The position numbers and the translations under genes were made by a program. Below the pieces are notes generated by a model, which was given only the letters and a program-made list of their open reading frames with translations, searched no databases and was not told the DNA's origin. Shown here piece after piece: positions 42,949 to 52,731 of a DNA stretch of 64,000 bases (the stretch's first letter is position 1; each line of letters starts with the position of its first letter). The DNA is from Rhizorhabdus dicambivorans. GTDB taxonomy: Bacteria > Pseudomonadota > Alphaproteobacteria > Sphingomonadales > Sphingomonadaceae. The stretch spans positions 1,094,001 through 1,158,000 of the forward strand of contig NZ_CP023449.1 of the NCBI RefSeq assembly GCF_002355275.1, read 5' to 3'.

Positions 42949-44229
42949 TCAGCGACGAAGATCGGAGGGGAGCGTCGGTTGGCCGATGATCGCCTCCATC
43001 CGCCGCCAGCGGGCTCTGGCAGCCGCGCCGGAACGTGCCAGATCGGCGGCCACCATGTCCTGTCCCAGGCCATAGTTGATCACATAGCTGCGATAATTGT
43101 CGGTGAAGCTCAGCGACTGTTCGGCGCGCTTGCGGCTGACCAGCTGGTAGCGCTGGATCAGCTCCAGTGCTTCCTCGCGGTTCACCTTTCCGTCGAGATA
43201 GTCGGCGGCGATCGTCATGCGCGCGCCCGCCAGCTGGTGGAGCAGATCGAGCAGCCTGTCGTAGCTGGCCGCCGTCGCCGGATCGAGCCCGGCGATCGGA
43301 TAGAGCTTCGCCGCCTCGAACCGCGCGCGCTGGGCGCCGGGAAAGGCCAGGCCGATTCCGGCATTGGCAGAGCCTTCGGCGATGAAGCTCTGCGGGCTGA
43401 ACAGCGGATAGACGGTGAACTCCACCCACCCCCTGGCGCGGGCAAGGTTGCGCTCCAGCAACATGTTGAGCGCATGGTGCCCGGGATAGCCCTCGTGGCA
43501 GCCGAGATCGACCGCGCGGTCGATGCGGATCGGCAGGTCGGTGTTGACCTGGATCAGGCTGTGCGCATCGCCCTTGTACCAGTTGTAGCCCGACCAGCTC
43601 TTGCCGGTGACGAACTCCAGCTCGAACCGTTCCTGCGCGGGCAGGCGGAGATGCGCGACCGTCCGGGCGCGGCATTCGGCGATTGCGGCGCGCATGACGG
43701 GATCCAGCTTGGCGGCCGGGATGACGAAGCGGTTCTGCCACGCATCCACCCGCTCCCACAGCGGCCCCTTGCCCGGAACCATCGCCTCGATCTTCGCCAG
43801 CACCGGATCATAGCTGGCCAGAGGTTTCAGCTTCGGCCGCACCGCGAACAGCCCCTCCGCCTCGTCGGCGAAGCTGAATTTCGCGCCCGCAATCATCGCC
43901 AGCCGGGTTTCGGCGGCCTTGAGCTGGGCGGCGAGGAAGCGGCGGCGCTGGCGGTCGTCCGGGGTGAGCGTCTCGGGCGGTACGGCATTCAGTCGCGTGG
44001 CGAGCGTCCGGGCGTCCCGGCGCAGCGTGGCGATGTCCCGTGGCTTCTCCTTCGCGGCGTCGGCCCAGGCCTGGGGCCCATAATAGGCATCGACATAGCC
44101 CTTTTCGCGCTCGCCCGCTTCCAGCGTCAGGTGGACAAAATCCTCGGCGATCCCGTCGAGCGGCGATGGTGCGCGCTTGGCGCCGATGGCGAGGAACAGG
44201 GCGGCGGCGAGGAGGAGGGGGCGGATCAT
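42949..44229 (-). CDS. DUF885 family protein (probable metallopeptidase)
   Basis: A 426-residue DUF885 protein with a short N-terminal hydrophobic segment (MIRPLLLAAALFLAIGA), probably exported. The family's metal motif appears as LGCHEGYPGHH (HExxPGHH type). The length is shorter than the ~600 of many members. DUF885 proteins are related to M32-like zinc peptidases; the substrate is unknown. There are no operon partners. Confidence 0.8.
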   Translation of the reverse strand: MIRPLLLAAALFLAIGAKRAPSPLDGIAEDFVHLTLEAGEREKGYVDAYYGPQAWADAAKEKPRDIATLRRDARTLATRLNAVPPETLTPDDRQRRRFLAAQLKAAETRLAMIAGAKFSFADEAEGLFAVRPKLKPLASYDPVLAKIEAMVPGKGPLWERVDAWQNRFVIPAAKLDPVMRAAIAECRARTVAHLRLPAQERFELEFVTGKSWSGYNWYKGDAHSLIQVNTDLPIRIDRAVDLGCHEGYPGHHALNMLLERNLARARGWVEFTVYPLFSPQSFIAEGSANAGIGLAFPGAQRARFEAAKLYPIAGLDPATAASYDRLLDLLHQLAGARMTIAADYLDGKVNREEALELIQRYQLVSRKRAEQSLSFTDNYRSYVINYGLGQDMVAADLARSGAAARARWRRMEAIIGQPTLPSDLRR

Positions 44230-44320
44230 GGAGCGACCCTATCCGCTCTCCCCCTCGTGATGAACTTTTTTCAGCATCCGTCGGGCGCCGCATCCCAGCC
44301 CGGCGCTTCTGTCTCCTGGG

Positions 44321-45604
44321 TTAGTCCGGTTGCCGGTCCGGATAGCGGCCCATTGCGAGATAGCAGCAGGCGGCCAGCGCGAAGGAGGCGGAGGCCGCCA
44401 TCAGCGCGACATTGTAGTTGCCGAACATGTCATAGGCCTTGCCGATCAGGCTGGCGCCGACCGCGACGCCCAGCGCGATGCCCAGCGTCGTCACCCCATA
44501 GATCGAGGCATAGCTGCGCAGGCCGAAATAGCGCGCGATCATGAAGGCGACGATGTCGATCTCGGCACCCTGGCCAAGGCCGATCAACAGGATCGCCCCA
44601 TAGAACATGACCGGCGGCACATTGTCCTGGAGCAGGAACAGGCAGCCGATCGCGGGCGCGGCGTTCAGCACGAAGGCGACGGCAGGCGCCCAGAAGCGAT
44701 CGACCAGCAGCCCGCTGAGCAGGGCCCCGGCCGCCGCCGCCAGCCCCAGCGTCGAGACCGCCGCGACCGCCATCGAGGCCTCCAGCCCCTTGGAGACCGC
44801 GAGGGGCTTCATCTGTGACATCAGCGAGACGACCGGCACATAGTTGAGCACCGCGGCGGCGGTGAGGATGCGGACCTTGGGCTGGGCGAGCAACACCCGC
44901 CAGCTGTCCGCCAGTCCATGTGCGGCCGCGCCGCCCGCGCGCTCCTGGGCCTTGGTCGGTACCCAGAACCAGACCAGCGGCAGCGCGAGCAGCAGTACGA
45001 AGGCGCCGAGCGTCAGATAGCCGCCGGCGGTTCCGAAGCGGGTGATGATCGGGAACAGCAGCATCGGCATCAGCGCCCCCGCCACCGCCAGCCCCGAACG
45101 GCCGATCGCCAGCGCGGTGCCGCGCGTGCGATGGAAGGCGCCGCTCAATATGCGGGTGAAGGTGATGCCGGTCGTCGACATGCCGACCAGCGAAAAGAAG
45201 AAATAGGCCGCATAATAATAATCGAGCGATCCCCGCATCAGCGACAGCAGGGCATAGCCGATCGCGGTCAGCACCAGCCCTGCCGACAGGACCGGGCGGA
45301 CGCCATGGCGATCGGTGAGCGCCCCGACGACGGGGGCGGCAAAGGCGGTGATCAGGCCAAAACCATGAACCAGCGCGATATCTCCGCGCGACCAGCCGAA
45401 CTGGGCCTGGAGCGGCTCGACGAACAGGCTCGATACCGCGGCGTATAGCGAATAGCTGATCGATCCGCCGATCAGCGCGACCAGGCCGGGCCGCCAGGCG
45501 TTGCGCCATTCATGCACGACCAGCGCGGCGTGCGACCGGCTGTCATGCGCCTTGCCGGCCGGGATTCGATTGGCGTGCACGTCCGCTCTCCTGCTCCAAG
45601 CCAT
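44321..45604 (-). CDS. MFS transporter
   Basis: A 427-residue inner-membrane transporter with twelve hydrophobic segments. The MFS signature is in the loop after TM2 (GALTDRHGVRPVLS). The overall look (SLFVEPLQAQFGWSRGDIAL) is that of the MCT/OFA-like branch for monocarboxylates. It is divergent from the enoyl-CoA hydratase gene 150 bases away, so it may import a carboxylic acid for that pathway. The ATG at 45604 is used; the cytoplasmic lead (~30 residues) is a little long and a later start is possible. Confidence 0.86.
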   Translation of the reverse strand: MAWSRRADVHANRIPAGKAHDSRSHAALVVHEWRNAWRPGLVALIGGSISYSLYAAVSSLFVEPLQAQFGWSRGDIALVHGFGLITAFAAPVVGALTDRHGVRPVLSAGLVLTAIGYALLSLMRGSLDYYYAAYFFFSLVGMSTTGITFTRILSGAFHRTRGTALAIGRSGLAVAGALMPMLLFPIITRFGTAGGYLTLGAFVLLLALPLVWFWVPTKAQERAGGAAAHGLADSWRVLLAQPKVRILTAAAVLNYVPVVSLMSQMKPLAVSKGLEASMAVAAVSTLGLAAAAGALLSGLLVDRFWAPAVAFVLNAAPAIGCLFLLQDNVPPVMFYGAILLIGLGQGAEIDIVAFMIARYFGLRSYASIYGVTTLGIALGVAVGASLIGKAYDMFGNYNVALMAASASFALAACCYLAMGRYPDRQPD

Positions 45605-45756
45605 CGTTCCTGCGCCCGTGCCCGCGCTGGTGCAAACCCAATGAGGGGGCGCCGCTGGCCCTACGCATATGTGAACATCGCTCCGCCGATGTTGCCACCC
45701 GCCCGGGCCCCTCGCACCTTCCCCTCGATCAGTCGCCGCGAATGCGGGAGAGGGGA

Positions 45757-46578
45757 ATGTCGGAAGCAGCCGCCGAGCCGGACATCGTCGTCGAACGCCG
45801 CGATGACGGCATCGCGGTGCTGACGCTCAATCGGCCCGCGCGGCTCAACGCGCTGACCCGCGAGGCGGTCGCCGCGCTCAATACGGCGCTCGACGGGCTC
45901 GCGGCGGATGCGAGCTGCCGCGCGGTAATCCTGACCGGTGCGGGGCGCGGGCGCGGTTTCTGTTCGGGCCAGGACCTAGCCGCCGCCAATGCCCGCAAGG
46001 GCGATCAGGCGAGCGGTGTGATCGAGAAACTGTTCTGGCAGGAGCAGTTCGCCGGGATGGGCAAAAGGCTGCGGACGATGCCGCAGCTCGTCATCGCGGC
46101 CGTCAACGGGCCGGCGGTGGGCGCGGGCATGGCGATCGCGCTCAGCGCCGATGTTCGGATCGCGACGCCCACGGCGCGCTTCCTGGTCGCGGCGGTGCGG
46201 ATCGGCCTGTCGGCCGGGGAGAGCGGGATCAGCTATTTGCTGCCGCGCATGATCGGCATGTCGCGCGCCTTCGACATATTGCTCACCGGCCGGCCGATCG
46301 AGGCCGAGGAGTCGGAACGGATCGGGCTGGTGCTGCGTCTGGCCAAGCCGGATGCGCTGCTGGCCGAGGCGATCGGCTATGCGCGGACGGTACTCGCCAA
46401 CAGCCCCTATTCGGTCGCGCACACCAAGAAGCTGATGTGGGAGAATCTGGACGCCTCGTTCGATGCGGCGATCGGCGCGGAGAACCGCACCCAGATCCTC
46501 GCGACGATGACGCGGGATTATGCGGAGGCGACCGCCGCCTTCGTCGAGAAACGGCCGCCCCGCTTCGAAGGGCGCTGA
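45757..46578 (+). CDS. Enoyl-CoA hydratase/isomerase family protein
   Basis: A 273-residue crotonase-fold enzyme that hydrates or rearranges an acyl-CoA. It has IVERRDDGIAVLTLNRPARL at the start, the oxyanion-hole segment (AVNGPAVGAGMAIALSADVR) and a C-terminal helix bundle. The ATG at 45757 is chosen for the GGGAGAGGGGA ribosome site; an upstream ATG exists at 45742. A PaaG-like isomerase is an alternative. It is followed after 16 bases by an SDR gene. Confidence 0.9.
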   Translation: MSEAAAEPDIVVERRDDGIAVLTLNRPARLNALTREAVAALNTALDGLAADASCRAVILTGAGRGRGFCSGQDLAAANARKGDQASGVIEKLFWQEQFAGMGKRLRTMPQLVIAAVNGPAVGAGMAIALSADVRIATPTARFLVAAVRIGLSAGESGISYLLPRMIGMSRAFDILLTGRPIEAEESERIGLVLRLAKPDALLAEAIGYARTVLANSPYSVAHTKKLMWENLDASFDAAIGAENRTQILATMTRDYAEATAAFVEKRPPRFEGR

Positions 46579-46594
46579 ACAGGAAGGATTATCG

Positions 46595-47398
46595 ATGGAC
46601 CTGGGTCTGGCAGGGAAGCGCGCGCTGGTGACCGGCAGCAGTTCGGGAATCGGCGCCGGCATTGCCCGCATGCTGGCGGCCGAGGGTTGCGTCGTGGTCG
46701 TCCATGGCCGGGATCGCGATCGGGCAGAGGCCGTGGCCCGAACGATCGGCCAGGCAGGCGGCGCGGCCGATCTCGCGATCGGCGACCTCGCCGATCCGGC
46801 CCAGGCCGAGGCGGTGGCCCGCGCGGCCGGCACGGTCGACATATTGGTCAACAATGCCGGCGGCGCGGCGGGGACGTCGGCGATGGGCTGGACCGAGGTG
46901 CCCGACGAAGGGTGGTTCGAAACCTACAACGGTAATGTGCTGGCCGCCGCCCGAATGATCCGGGCATTACTGCCAGCGATGAAGGGGAGGGGCTGGGGCC
47001 GGGTCATCAACATCGCCAGCGCCGCCGCCACCCAGCCGATCGCCTTCGGCCCCGACTATGGCGCGGCCAAGGCTGCGATGATCAACATGAGCGTCAGCCT
47101 CGCCAAGGCGCTCGGCGCCTGTGGCGTCACCGCGAACACGGTGAGTCCCGGCATGGTGCTGACCCCCGCAGTCGAACGCTGGCTGGAGGGCATGCGCGGC
47201 CCGATGGGCTGGGAAGGACTCGACATGGCTGAGATGGAGCGTCGCGCGGCGGCGCATCTGACGCCCATACCGGTGGGCCGGATCGGCCGGGTCGAGGATA
47301 TCGGCCACGCCGTCTGCATGCTCGCCAGCCCGGCGTCCGGCTACATGACAGGCGCGAACATCCGCGTCGACGGCGGCCAAGTGCAGAGCATCAACTGA
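46595..47398 (+). CDS. Short-chain dehydrogenase/reductase
   Basis: A 267-residue SDR. NAD(P) motif VTGSSSGIGAGIA; NNAGG; catalytic Ser (INIASAA) and Tyr-x-x-x-Lys (DYGAAKAA). It should oxidise or reduce a hydroxyl/ketone, plausibly the 3-hydroxyacyl product of the preceding hydratase. It is probably co-transcribed with that gene. Convergent to the TetR gene. Confidence 0.9.
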   Translation: MDLGLAGKRALVTGSSSGIGAGIARMLAAEGCVVVVHGRDRDRAEAVARTIGQAGGAADLAIGDLADPAQAEAVARAAGTVDILVNNAGGAAGTSAMGWTEVPDEGWFETYNGNVLAAARMIRALLPAMKGRGWGRVINIASAAATQPIAFGPDYGAAKAAMINMSVSLAKALGACGVTANTVSPGMVLTPAVERWLEGMRGPMGWEGLDMAEMERRAAAHLTPIPVGRIGRVEDIGHAVCMLASPASGYMTGANIRVDGGQVQSIN

Positions 47399-47437
47399 GC
47401 TGAACCGCTTGTGGTCTTCAAACCATCACATCCGCGA

Positions 47438-48085
47438 TCAGCGCGGTACGGCGGTGACCGGGCGCAGGCATGTGGACACCAGCATGGCGAAACCCTCTGC
47501 CAGGAACTGGTCTTCGGGCATCACAGGACGGCCCTCGGCTAGGTCGCCGTCACGGTCGAAAGTCATATCGAACAGCGAGCAGCAGGCGTAGCGCAGACGA
47601 TAGAACAGCAGCTCCTGGGGGATATCCCCTGCCAGATCCTTCAGCAGACGCAGCGCTTCCTGGCTCGCCGGGGTCGTGCCCATCTCCCGCGCACGCAGTT
47701 CCTGGCCCTGTCGCCAGCGCAGCGCATGCCGGAAAAAGGCTGTGTAGCGATGGATGCCCTGTGCATCGAGCAGTTCGTAATTAGGCAGGATGATGAGGCG
47801 CGCCACCGCATGGGGATCCCGGGTCTCCCCTCGGTCATGCATCTGGCGCAGAAGCATTTTACGCCGCGCTTCGAGGGCGGGAAGGCGGTGCTGCCAGATC
47901 GCGCGGACCAGTTCCGCCCGGTCCCCAAAATGATAGTTCACTGCCGATTTGTTGCCGACATTGGCCTCCAGTCCGATCTGGCGCAGCGACACGGTCTCGA
48001 TGCCGTAGCTGCCGAACAGTCGCTCGGCCGCCTCGATGATTGCCATCGGCGTGGACCTGTAGGGTCGGGGCGAGCGGCTGGCCAT
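47438..48085 (-). CDS. TetR-family regulator
   Basis: A 215-residue repressor-type protein. An N-terminal HTH (AIIEAAERLFGSYGIETVSL then VGNKSAVNYHFGDRAELV) precedes a ligand-binding domain of unknown specificity. The ATG at 48085 (MASRSPRPYRSTP) is chosen over the longer frame. It is divergent from the TonB receptor across 266 bases, so it likely controls that gene. Confidence 0.88.
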   Translation of the reverse strand: MASRSPRPYRSTPMAIIEAAERLFGSYGIETVSLRQIGLEANVGNKSAVNYHFGDRAELVRAIWQHRLPALEARRKMLLRQMHDRGETRDPHAVARLIILPNYELLDAQGIHRYTAFFRHALRWRQGQELRAREMGTTPASQEALRLLKDLAGDIPQELLFYRLRYACCSLFDMTFDRDGDLAEGRPVMPEDQFLAEGFAMLVSTCLRPVTAVPR

Positions 48086-48351
48086 GATCAAGGGGGTGCG
48101 CCGAATGCTTTCAGTGGTCAAGCCATGGCGTTTCGACCTTGCCGGCTCGATGTGGCATCGCTGCAACGACACCCGCAAAACCAAGCCCGCGGGGCTCCGG
48201 AGCCATATATCAGATAGACGATGAGGTGGCCGATCCGGGGGTGCCCCTCTTTGGACGGCGCCCCGAACTGGATATCTAGATGGGGCGAGGCCGGAGAACG
48301 GCCCGGGCATCACCGTACCAACCTAGCCATCCGATTTGTGGGGAGGAAAGC

Positions 48352-50742
48352 ATGCGCTGTCGTACCATCTTTTTATCGGGCTGCGCTGTCGCGCTGACCG
48401 TCCTGCCGGGCACCGGCATGGCCCAGACCTCGGCACCGCCGCAGGCGGCCGAAGGCGCTGACACCGCCGATATGGGCGAAATCGTCGTTACCGCCCGCCG
48501 CCGCGCGGAATCGATCCAGGACGTTCCGATTTCGGTTTCCGCGCTCTCCGGCGAGCAGCTCCAGCGCGCCGGCGTGAACGACGCCCAGTCGCTGCAATAT
48601 GCGACGCCGTCGCTGTCGATCACGAGCGCGCAGAGCCAGCGCAACACCGTCGCCTTCGCGTTGCGTGGCCAGCGCACCCAGGAGACCCAGCTCTTCACCG
48701 ATCCGCCGGTCGGCACCTATTTCGCCGAGGTCGTGCAGCCGCGCCCCTATGGCTTCGGCAAGACCTTCTTCGATCTTCAGTCGGTTCAGGTCCTCAAGGG
48801 TGTCCAGGGCACTCTGTTCGGCCGCAACATGACCGGCGGCGCGGTGCTGGTGGAACCAAACCATCCGGTGCTGGGCGAGTTCGGCGGCGAGGTCCGCGGC
48901 CAGTACGGCAATTACGACATGACCGATCTCTATGGGGTCGTAAACGTCGCGATAGGAGACAATTTCGCCATCCGCGTCGCCGGCAAGACCCGCAAGCGCG
49001 ACGGCTGGGCGAAGGAAGTCACCACCGGCCGCGATTATGACAACCAGAATTTCGACACCTTCCGCGTGTCGACCCTGTGGGAGCCGATCGAGGGCCTGCA
49101 GACGCTGACCGTCGGTGACTGGTACAAGTCCAAGGAGCATGGCACCGCGGCGTTCATCACCGATCTGCGCCTGCCGTCGGTCATCAGCAATTATGAAGGC
49201 CTGCGCGCCGCCGGGGCGATCACCGCCAATATCCCGGCGCAATATGCCGCCGCCCGCCAGCTTTTCTACAACAAGCACTTCACCCTCGACACCGGCGCGG
49301 GTGAGGGCGGCAATCTCGACGTGTTCGGCAAGCCCTACGAGAACATCAAGAACTGGGGCATCACCAACAAGACGACCTGGGAACTGAGCGACACGATCAC
49401 GCTGAAGAACATCTTCGGCTATCGCCGCCTCCAGCGCGATCAGGTGCAGGATTATGACGGCATCCCCGCCTTCCTGATCACGCCTTATCAATTCGCTCGC
49501 AGCCGTAACATCAGCGAGGAATTCCAGATCCAGGGCAAGGCCTTCGACCGGAAGCTCGATTACATCGCCGGCGTCTATTATTTCGAGGAGAAGGGCAAGG
49601 ACGGCTCGCTCGCCAACACCCTGCCCGAGCTCAACATCGCCGGCGCCCGCCTGAACCCGCGCACGGCCTCGGCGACCCAGTTCGTCACCGCCAACCCCGG
49701 TGTCGGCTATTCGCGCACGGCGGCGGCCTTCCTGGCCGGCACCTTCCACGCGACGGATCAGCTCAGCCTGTCGGGCGGCCTCCGCTACAATTACGACAAG
49801 CGCAAGATCACCGTCGCGCCGGCGCAGCCCTTCCGGCCCAATCCGGCGGGTGGCGTAGGCATCTGCTCGTTCGACATCGATGCGGCCACGGCAGGCGTCC
49901 AGACGGTGCCGTTCAGCCAGTGCTCCTTCACCAACCAGAAGTCGTTCAAGGAATGGACCTACGACGCGACGGTGCAATATGAGCCGTCGTCGAACGTCAC
50001 CGCCTATGCCTCCTATCGCCACGGCTTCCGGGCGGGCGGCTTCTCGACCCGTGCGACCAGCTTCGTCACGCTCGCGCCGTTCCTGCCCGAGTTCGTCGAC
50101 GAATATGAGATCGGCCTGAAGACCAACACGCGGATCGGCTCGTCGGGCCGGCTGACCACCAGCACGGCGATCTTCCGTCAGGACGGTTCGGACGTACAGA
50201 AGCAGCGCGCGACCTTCGTCAACGGCAACGTCTTCACGATCGTCGACAACACCGCCAAGCAGCGCAATTCGGGCGGCGAGTTCGAGGCGACCCTGTCGGT
50301 GCCCAACTTCTCGGTGACGGGCTTCTACTCCTACACCAAGGTGAAGATCCTCAGCGGCGGGGCGGTCTCGAACATCGGTCCGGAAATCGCCCAGCGCGGC
50401 ACGCCGAAGACCCAGGCAGGCTTCACGGCGACCGTGTCGCCGCCGATGTCGGAGGATGTCGGCAAGCTCAACCTGATCGGCAACCTGACCTGGCGGAGCA
50501 AGAACCGGCTCGACGATTTCGAGCTGAGCGGCACCCAGCCGGCCTTCGCGCTGGTCAACCTGCGCGCCGAGCTCAACGACATCGGCGGGTCGAAGGCATC
50601 GGTGGCCTTCTTCGTCAACAACTTCACCAACGAGGTCTACCGCATCGGCGTGCTCGGCCTCGTCGCCGAAGGCCTGGGCTTCTCGTCCAGCGTCTATGGC
50701 GAGCCGCGCATGTATGGCGTGGAAGTCGGCTACAAGTTCTAA
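48352..50742 (+). CDS. TonB-dependent outer-membrane receptor
   Basis: A 796-residue receptor with a signal peptide (MRCRTIFLSGCAVALTVLPG to GMAQ), a TonB box (EIVVTARRRAES), a plug domain (about 60-170; LFGRNMTGGAVLVEPN) and a C-terminal 22-strand barrel ending in the canonical YKF. Sphingomonads use such receptors for uptake of bulky organics as well as siderophores. The ribosome site is GGGGAGGAAAG. It is followed by a strong terminator. Divergent from the TetR gene; probably carries the substrate of the cluster across the outer membrane. Confidence 0.93.
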   Translation: MRCRTIFLSGCAVALTVLPGTGMAQTSAPPQAAEGADTADMGEIVVTARRRAESIQDVPISVSALSGEQLQRAGVNDAQSLQYATPSLSITSAQSQRNTVAFALRGQRTQETQLFTDPPVGTYFAEVVQPRPYGFGKTFFDLQSVQVLKGVQGTLFGRNMTGGAVLVEPNHPVLGEFGGEVRGQYGNYDMTDLYGVVNVAIGDNFAIRVAGKTRKRDGWAKEVTTGRDYDNQNFDTFRVSTLWEPIEGLQTLTVGDWYKSKEHGTAAFITDLRLPSVISNYEGLRAAGAITANIPAQYAAARQLFYNKHFTLDTGAGEGGNLDVFGKPYENIKNWGITNKTTWELSDTITLKNIFGYRRLQRDQVQDYDGIPAFLITPYQFARSRNISEEFQIQGKAFDRKLDYIAGVYYFEEKGKDGSLANTLPELNIAGARLNPRTASATQFVTANPGVGYSRTAAAFLAGTFHATDQLSLSGGLRYNYDKRKITVAPAQPFRPNPAGGVGICSFDIDAATAGVQTVPFSQCSFTNQKSFKEWTYDATVQYEPSSNVTAYASYRHGFRAGGFSTRATSFVTLAPFLPEFVDEYEIGLKTNTRIGSSGRLTTSTAIFRQDGSDVQKQRATFVNGNVFTIVDNTAKQRNSGGEFEATLSVPNFSVTGFYSYTKVKILSGGAVSNIGPEIAQRGTPKTQAGFTATVSPPMSEDVGKLNLIGNLTWRSKNRLDDFELSGTQPAFALVNLRAELNDIGGSKASVAFFVNNFTNEVYRIGVLGLVAEGLGFSSSVYGEPRMYGVEVGYKF

Positions 50743-50763
50743 GGCCGATCATCGGACAGGAAG

Positions 50764-50800
50764 CAGGGGTGCACCGGCGGTGCGCCCCTGTTTTCGTTTT
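50764..50800 (+). terminator. Intrinsic terminator after TonB receptor
   Basis: A 12-base stem (CAGGGGTGCACC with GGTGCGCCCCTG, one G-T wobble), a 3-base loop, then TTTTCGTTTT. Confidence 0.85.
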
Positions 50801-50812
50801 GAGGAAATAGAC

Positions 50813-51853
50813 ATGACGGATCGCGCGCTACCGCTGCCGCTGACGCCCGAGCAGGTCGATGCGGACTGGCTCGGCCGCGCCCTCCGCCGGGGGATCGAGG
50901 CGGCCGAGATTGTCGATATCCTCTGGGGAACCTCGACCAAGATCCGCGTGCAGCTGCGTGGGGAGGGGCTGCCCGAGACCTTGATCGTCAAGGGCGGCTT
51001 CGAGGAGCACAGCCCGAAGATGGCGGCGATGTATGCCAACGAGGCGCGCTTCTACACCGATATCCAGCCGCATGTGCCGATGCCCTCGCCGCGCTGCTGG
51101 TTCGCCGGGTCCGATCCGGGGTCGCACCAGTCGATCGTGATCATGGAGGATCTGCGCCGCGACGGGCTGGTCTTCTGCGATCCGCTGGAACCGCAGGGCT
51201 TCGCGCGGATCGCCCGGCGGCTGGAGGTGATGGCCGGCTATCATGCCGCGACCTGGGAGTCGGTGCGCTTCGAGGCCGGCGGCCCATGGTCCGATATCCA
51301 CAGCCGGTTCGAGACCTGGGGCCTCGACTATATGCGTCGCTATCTCGTTCCCGATGTCTGGGAGCATTATATGACCTCGCCTCGCGGCGCGGCGACTTCA
51401 CGGCGTTTCCACGACCGCGACTGGATGGAGCGCGCGCTGCTCCGGATCGGGGAGATCCAGCACGCCCAACCCAAATGCCTGATCCATGGCGACACCCATC
51501 TCGGCAACCTCTACGTCGCCGAGGACGGCACGCCCGGCTTCTTCGACGCGCAGGTCGCGCGCACCGCCTGGCACCATGAGGTGTCCTATCACATCGTCTG
51601 CGCCGCCGACCTCGCCGACCGCCGCGATTGGGAAAGGGCGCTGCTCGATCGTTACCTGGCGGCGCTGGCCGGCCATGGCGTGACGGTGGATCGCGACCAG
51701 GCCTGGCTCGACTATCGGCGTTCGATCGCCTGGGGCCTGTTCATCTTCCTGACCAACGAGGTCCGCTTCCAGACCGAGGCGGTAAACACAGCCTATGCCG
51801 CCCGCTTCTCGCAGGCGGCGCTCGACCATGATCTGCGGGGTTTGCTGCCCTAG
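50813..51853 (+). CDS. Phosphotransferase family protein (APH/ecdysteroid-kinase type)
   Basis: A 346-residue APH-fold kinase. The catalytic loop reads IHGDTHLGNLY and the metal-binding segment FFDAQVARTAWHHEV (D of the DFG-like site). It resembles ecdysteroid-kinase/CHK-like proteins found in steroid or aromatic catabolic clusters, where they may phosphorylate a hydroxyl group. The ATG at 50813 follows TGAGGAAATAG. It is on the strand of the TonB gene but separated by a terminator. Confidence 0.82.
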   Translation: MTDRALPLPLTPEQVDADWLGRALRRGIEAAEIVDILWGTSTKIRVQLRGEGLPETLIVKGGFEEHSPKMAAMYANEARFYTDIQPHVPMPSPRCWFAGSDPGSHQSIVIMEDLRRDGLVFCDPLEPQGFARIARRLEVMAGYHAATWESVRFEAGGPWSDIHSRFETWGLDYMRRYLVPDVWEHYMTSPRGAATSRRFHDRDWMERALLRIGEIQHAQPKCLIHGDTHLGNLYVAEDGTPGFFDAQVARTAWHHEVSYHIVCAADLADRRDWERALLDRYLAALAGHGVTVDRDQAWLDYRRSIAWGLFIFLTNEVRFQTEAVNTAYAARFSQAALDHDLRGLLP

Positions 51854-51891
51854 CCGGTCACTCTTGGACGTCATGCTGACTTTTCACGGAG

Positions 51892-52716
51892 TTACGGCCC
51901 CTCGATCAGCCCATGCGCGGTCATCCCCGCGATCTGGCTGACTCCGGCGTCGACCGGTAGCAGCACGCCCGTCAGCAGCCGCGCTTCGCGCGAGGCGAGG
52001 AACAGGGTCGCGGCCGCGACGTCCCAGGCGTCGCCTTCGATGCCGAGCGGGCCGACCTTGCGCCGCTTCTCGCGCAGCGGGGTTAGCTGCGGGTTGTTGG
52101 CGACATGCGGGGTGTAGAGATGCCCTGGCGAGACGATGTTGGCGCGTATGCCCTGCCGGCCATAGACGGTCGCGATCTCGCGGGTGAAGGCGTCGAGCGC
52201 GGCCTTGGCCGGCCCATAGCCGAGCGAGCCGTGCGCCCGCTGGCCGGCGGTGGAGGAGATGTTAACGATCGCCTTGCCCGCGCCCTCAAGCAGCGCCGGG
52301 ATCGCCGCGCGGCACATGTTGAAGGCGCCGGTCAGGTTCACGTCGACGATCTCGCGCCAGACGGCATCGTCGATGTCGGCGAGCTTCGGCCCGCCAAATC
52401 CGCGCCCGACATTGTTGACGAGGATGTCGAGCCTGTCGAACACCGCCACCGCCTCGGCGAGGATGCGATTGCAGTCCTCCGGCTTCGTCACGTCGCCTGC
52501 GCAGGCGAACGCCTGGCCGCCGAAGCCCTCGATCATCGCCACGGTGCGCTCGGCATTGGCGCGGTCGCGGGTGACGACGCAGACCCTGGCCCCCTCGCGG
52601 GCGAACAGCATGGCGATGGTGCGGCCGTTGCTCATGTCCTCGCCGGGCGCGCCGGCGCCGGTGACGATCGCGGTCTGGCCGGCCAGTCGGTCATAATATC
52701 GGCCCGGTTCGGGCAT
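51892..52716 (-). CDS. Short-chain dehydrogenase/reductase
   Basis: A 274-residue SDR. The nucleotide motif is unusual, VTGAGAPGEDMSNGRTIAM, with an inserted segment in the Gly-rich loop. NNVGRG, Ser (VNISSTA), and YGPAK supply the active site. It is the last gene of a five-gene operon (DUF1214-like, sulfotransferase, VOC, SDR, SDR), 15 bases after the preceding gene. The substrate is unknown. Confidence 0.88.
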   Translation of the reverse strand: MPEPGRYYDRLAGQTAIVTGAGAPGEDMSNGRTIAMLFAREGARVCVVTRDRANAERTVAMIEGFGGQAFACAGDVTKPEDCNRILAEAVAVFDRLDILVNNVGRGFGGPKLADIDDAVWREIVDVNLTGAFNMCRAAIPALLEGAGKAIVNISSTAGQRAHGSLGYGPAKAALDAFTREIATVYGRQGIRANIVSPGHLYTPHVANNPQLTPLREKRRKVGPLGIEGDAWDVAAATLFLASREARLLTGVLLPVDAGVSQIAGMTAHGLIEGP

Positions 52717-52731
52717 GACGCTTCCTCCCCT

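Noticed and set aside
45662-45667. TACGCATAT match before the enoyl-CoA hydratase gene
   Set aside because: It lacks the GGGAnCAT lead and lies outside the island; kept out of the regulon set as a probable chance match.
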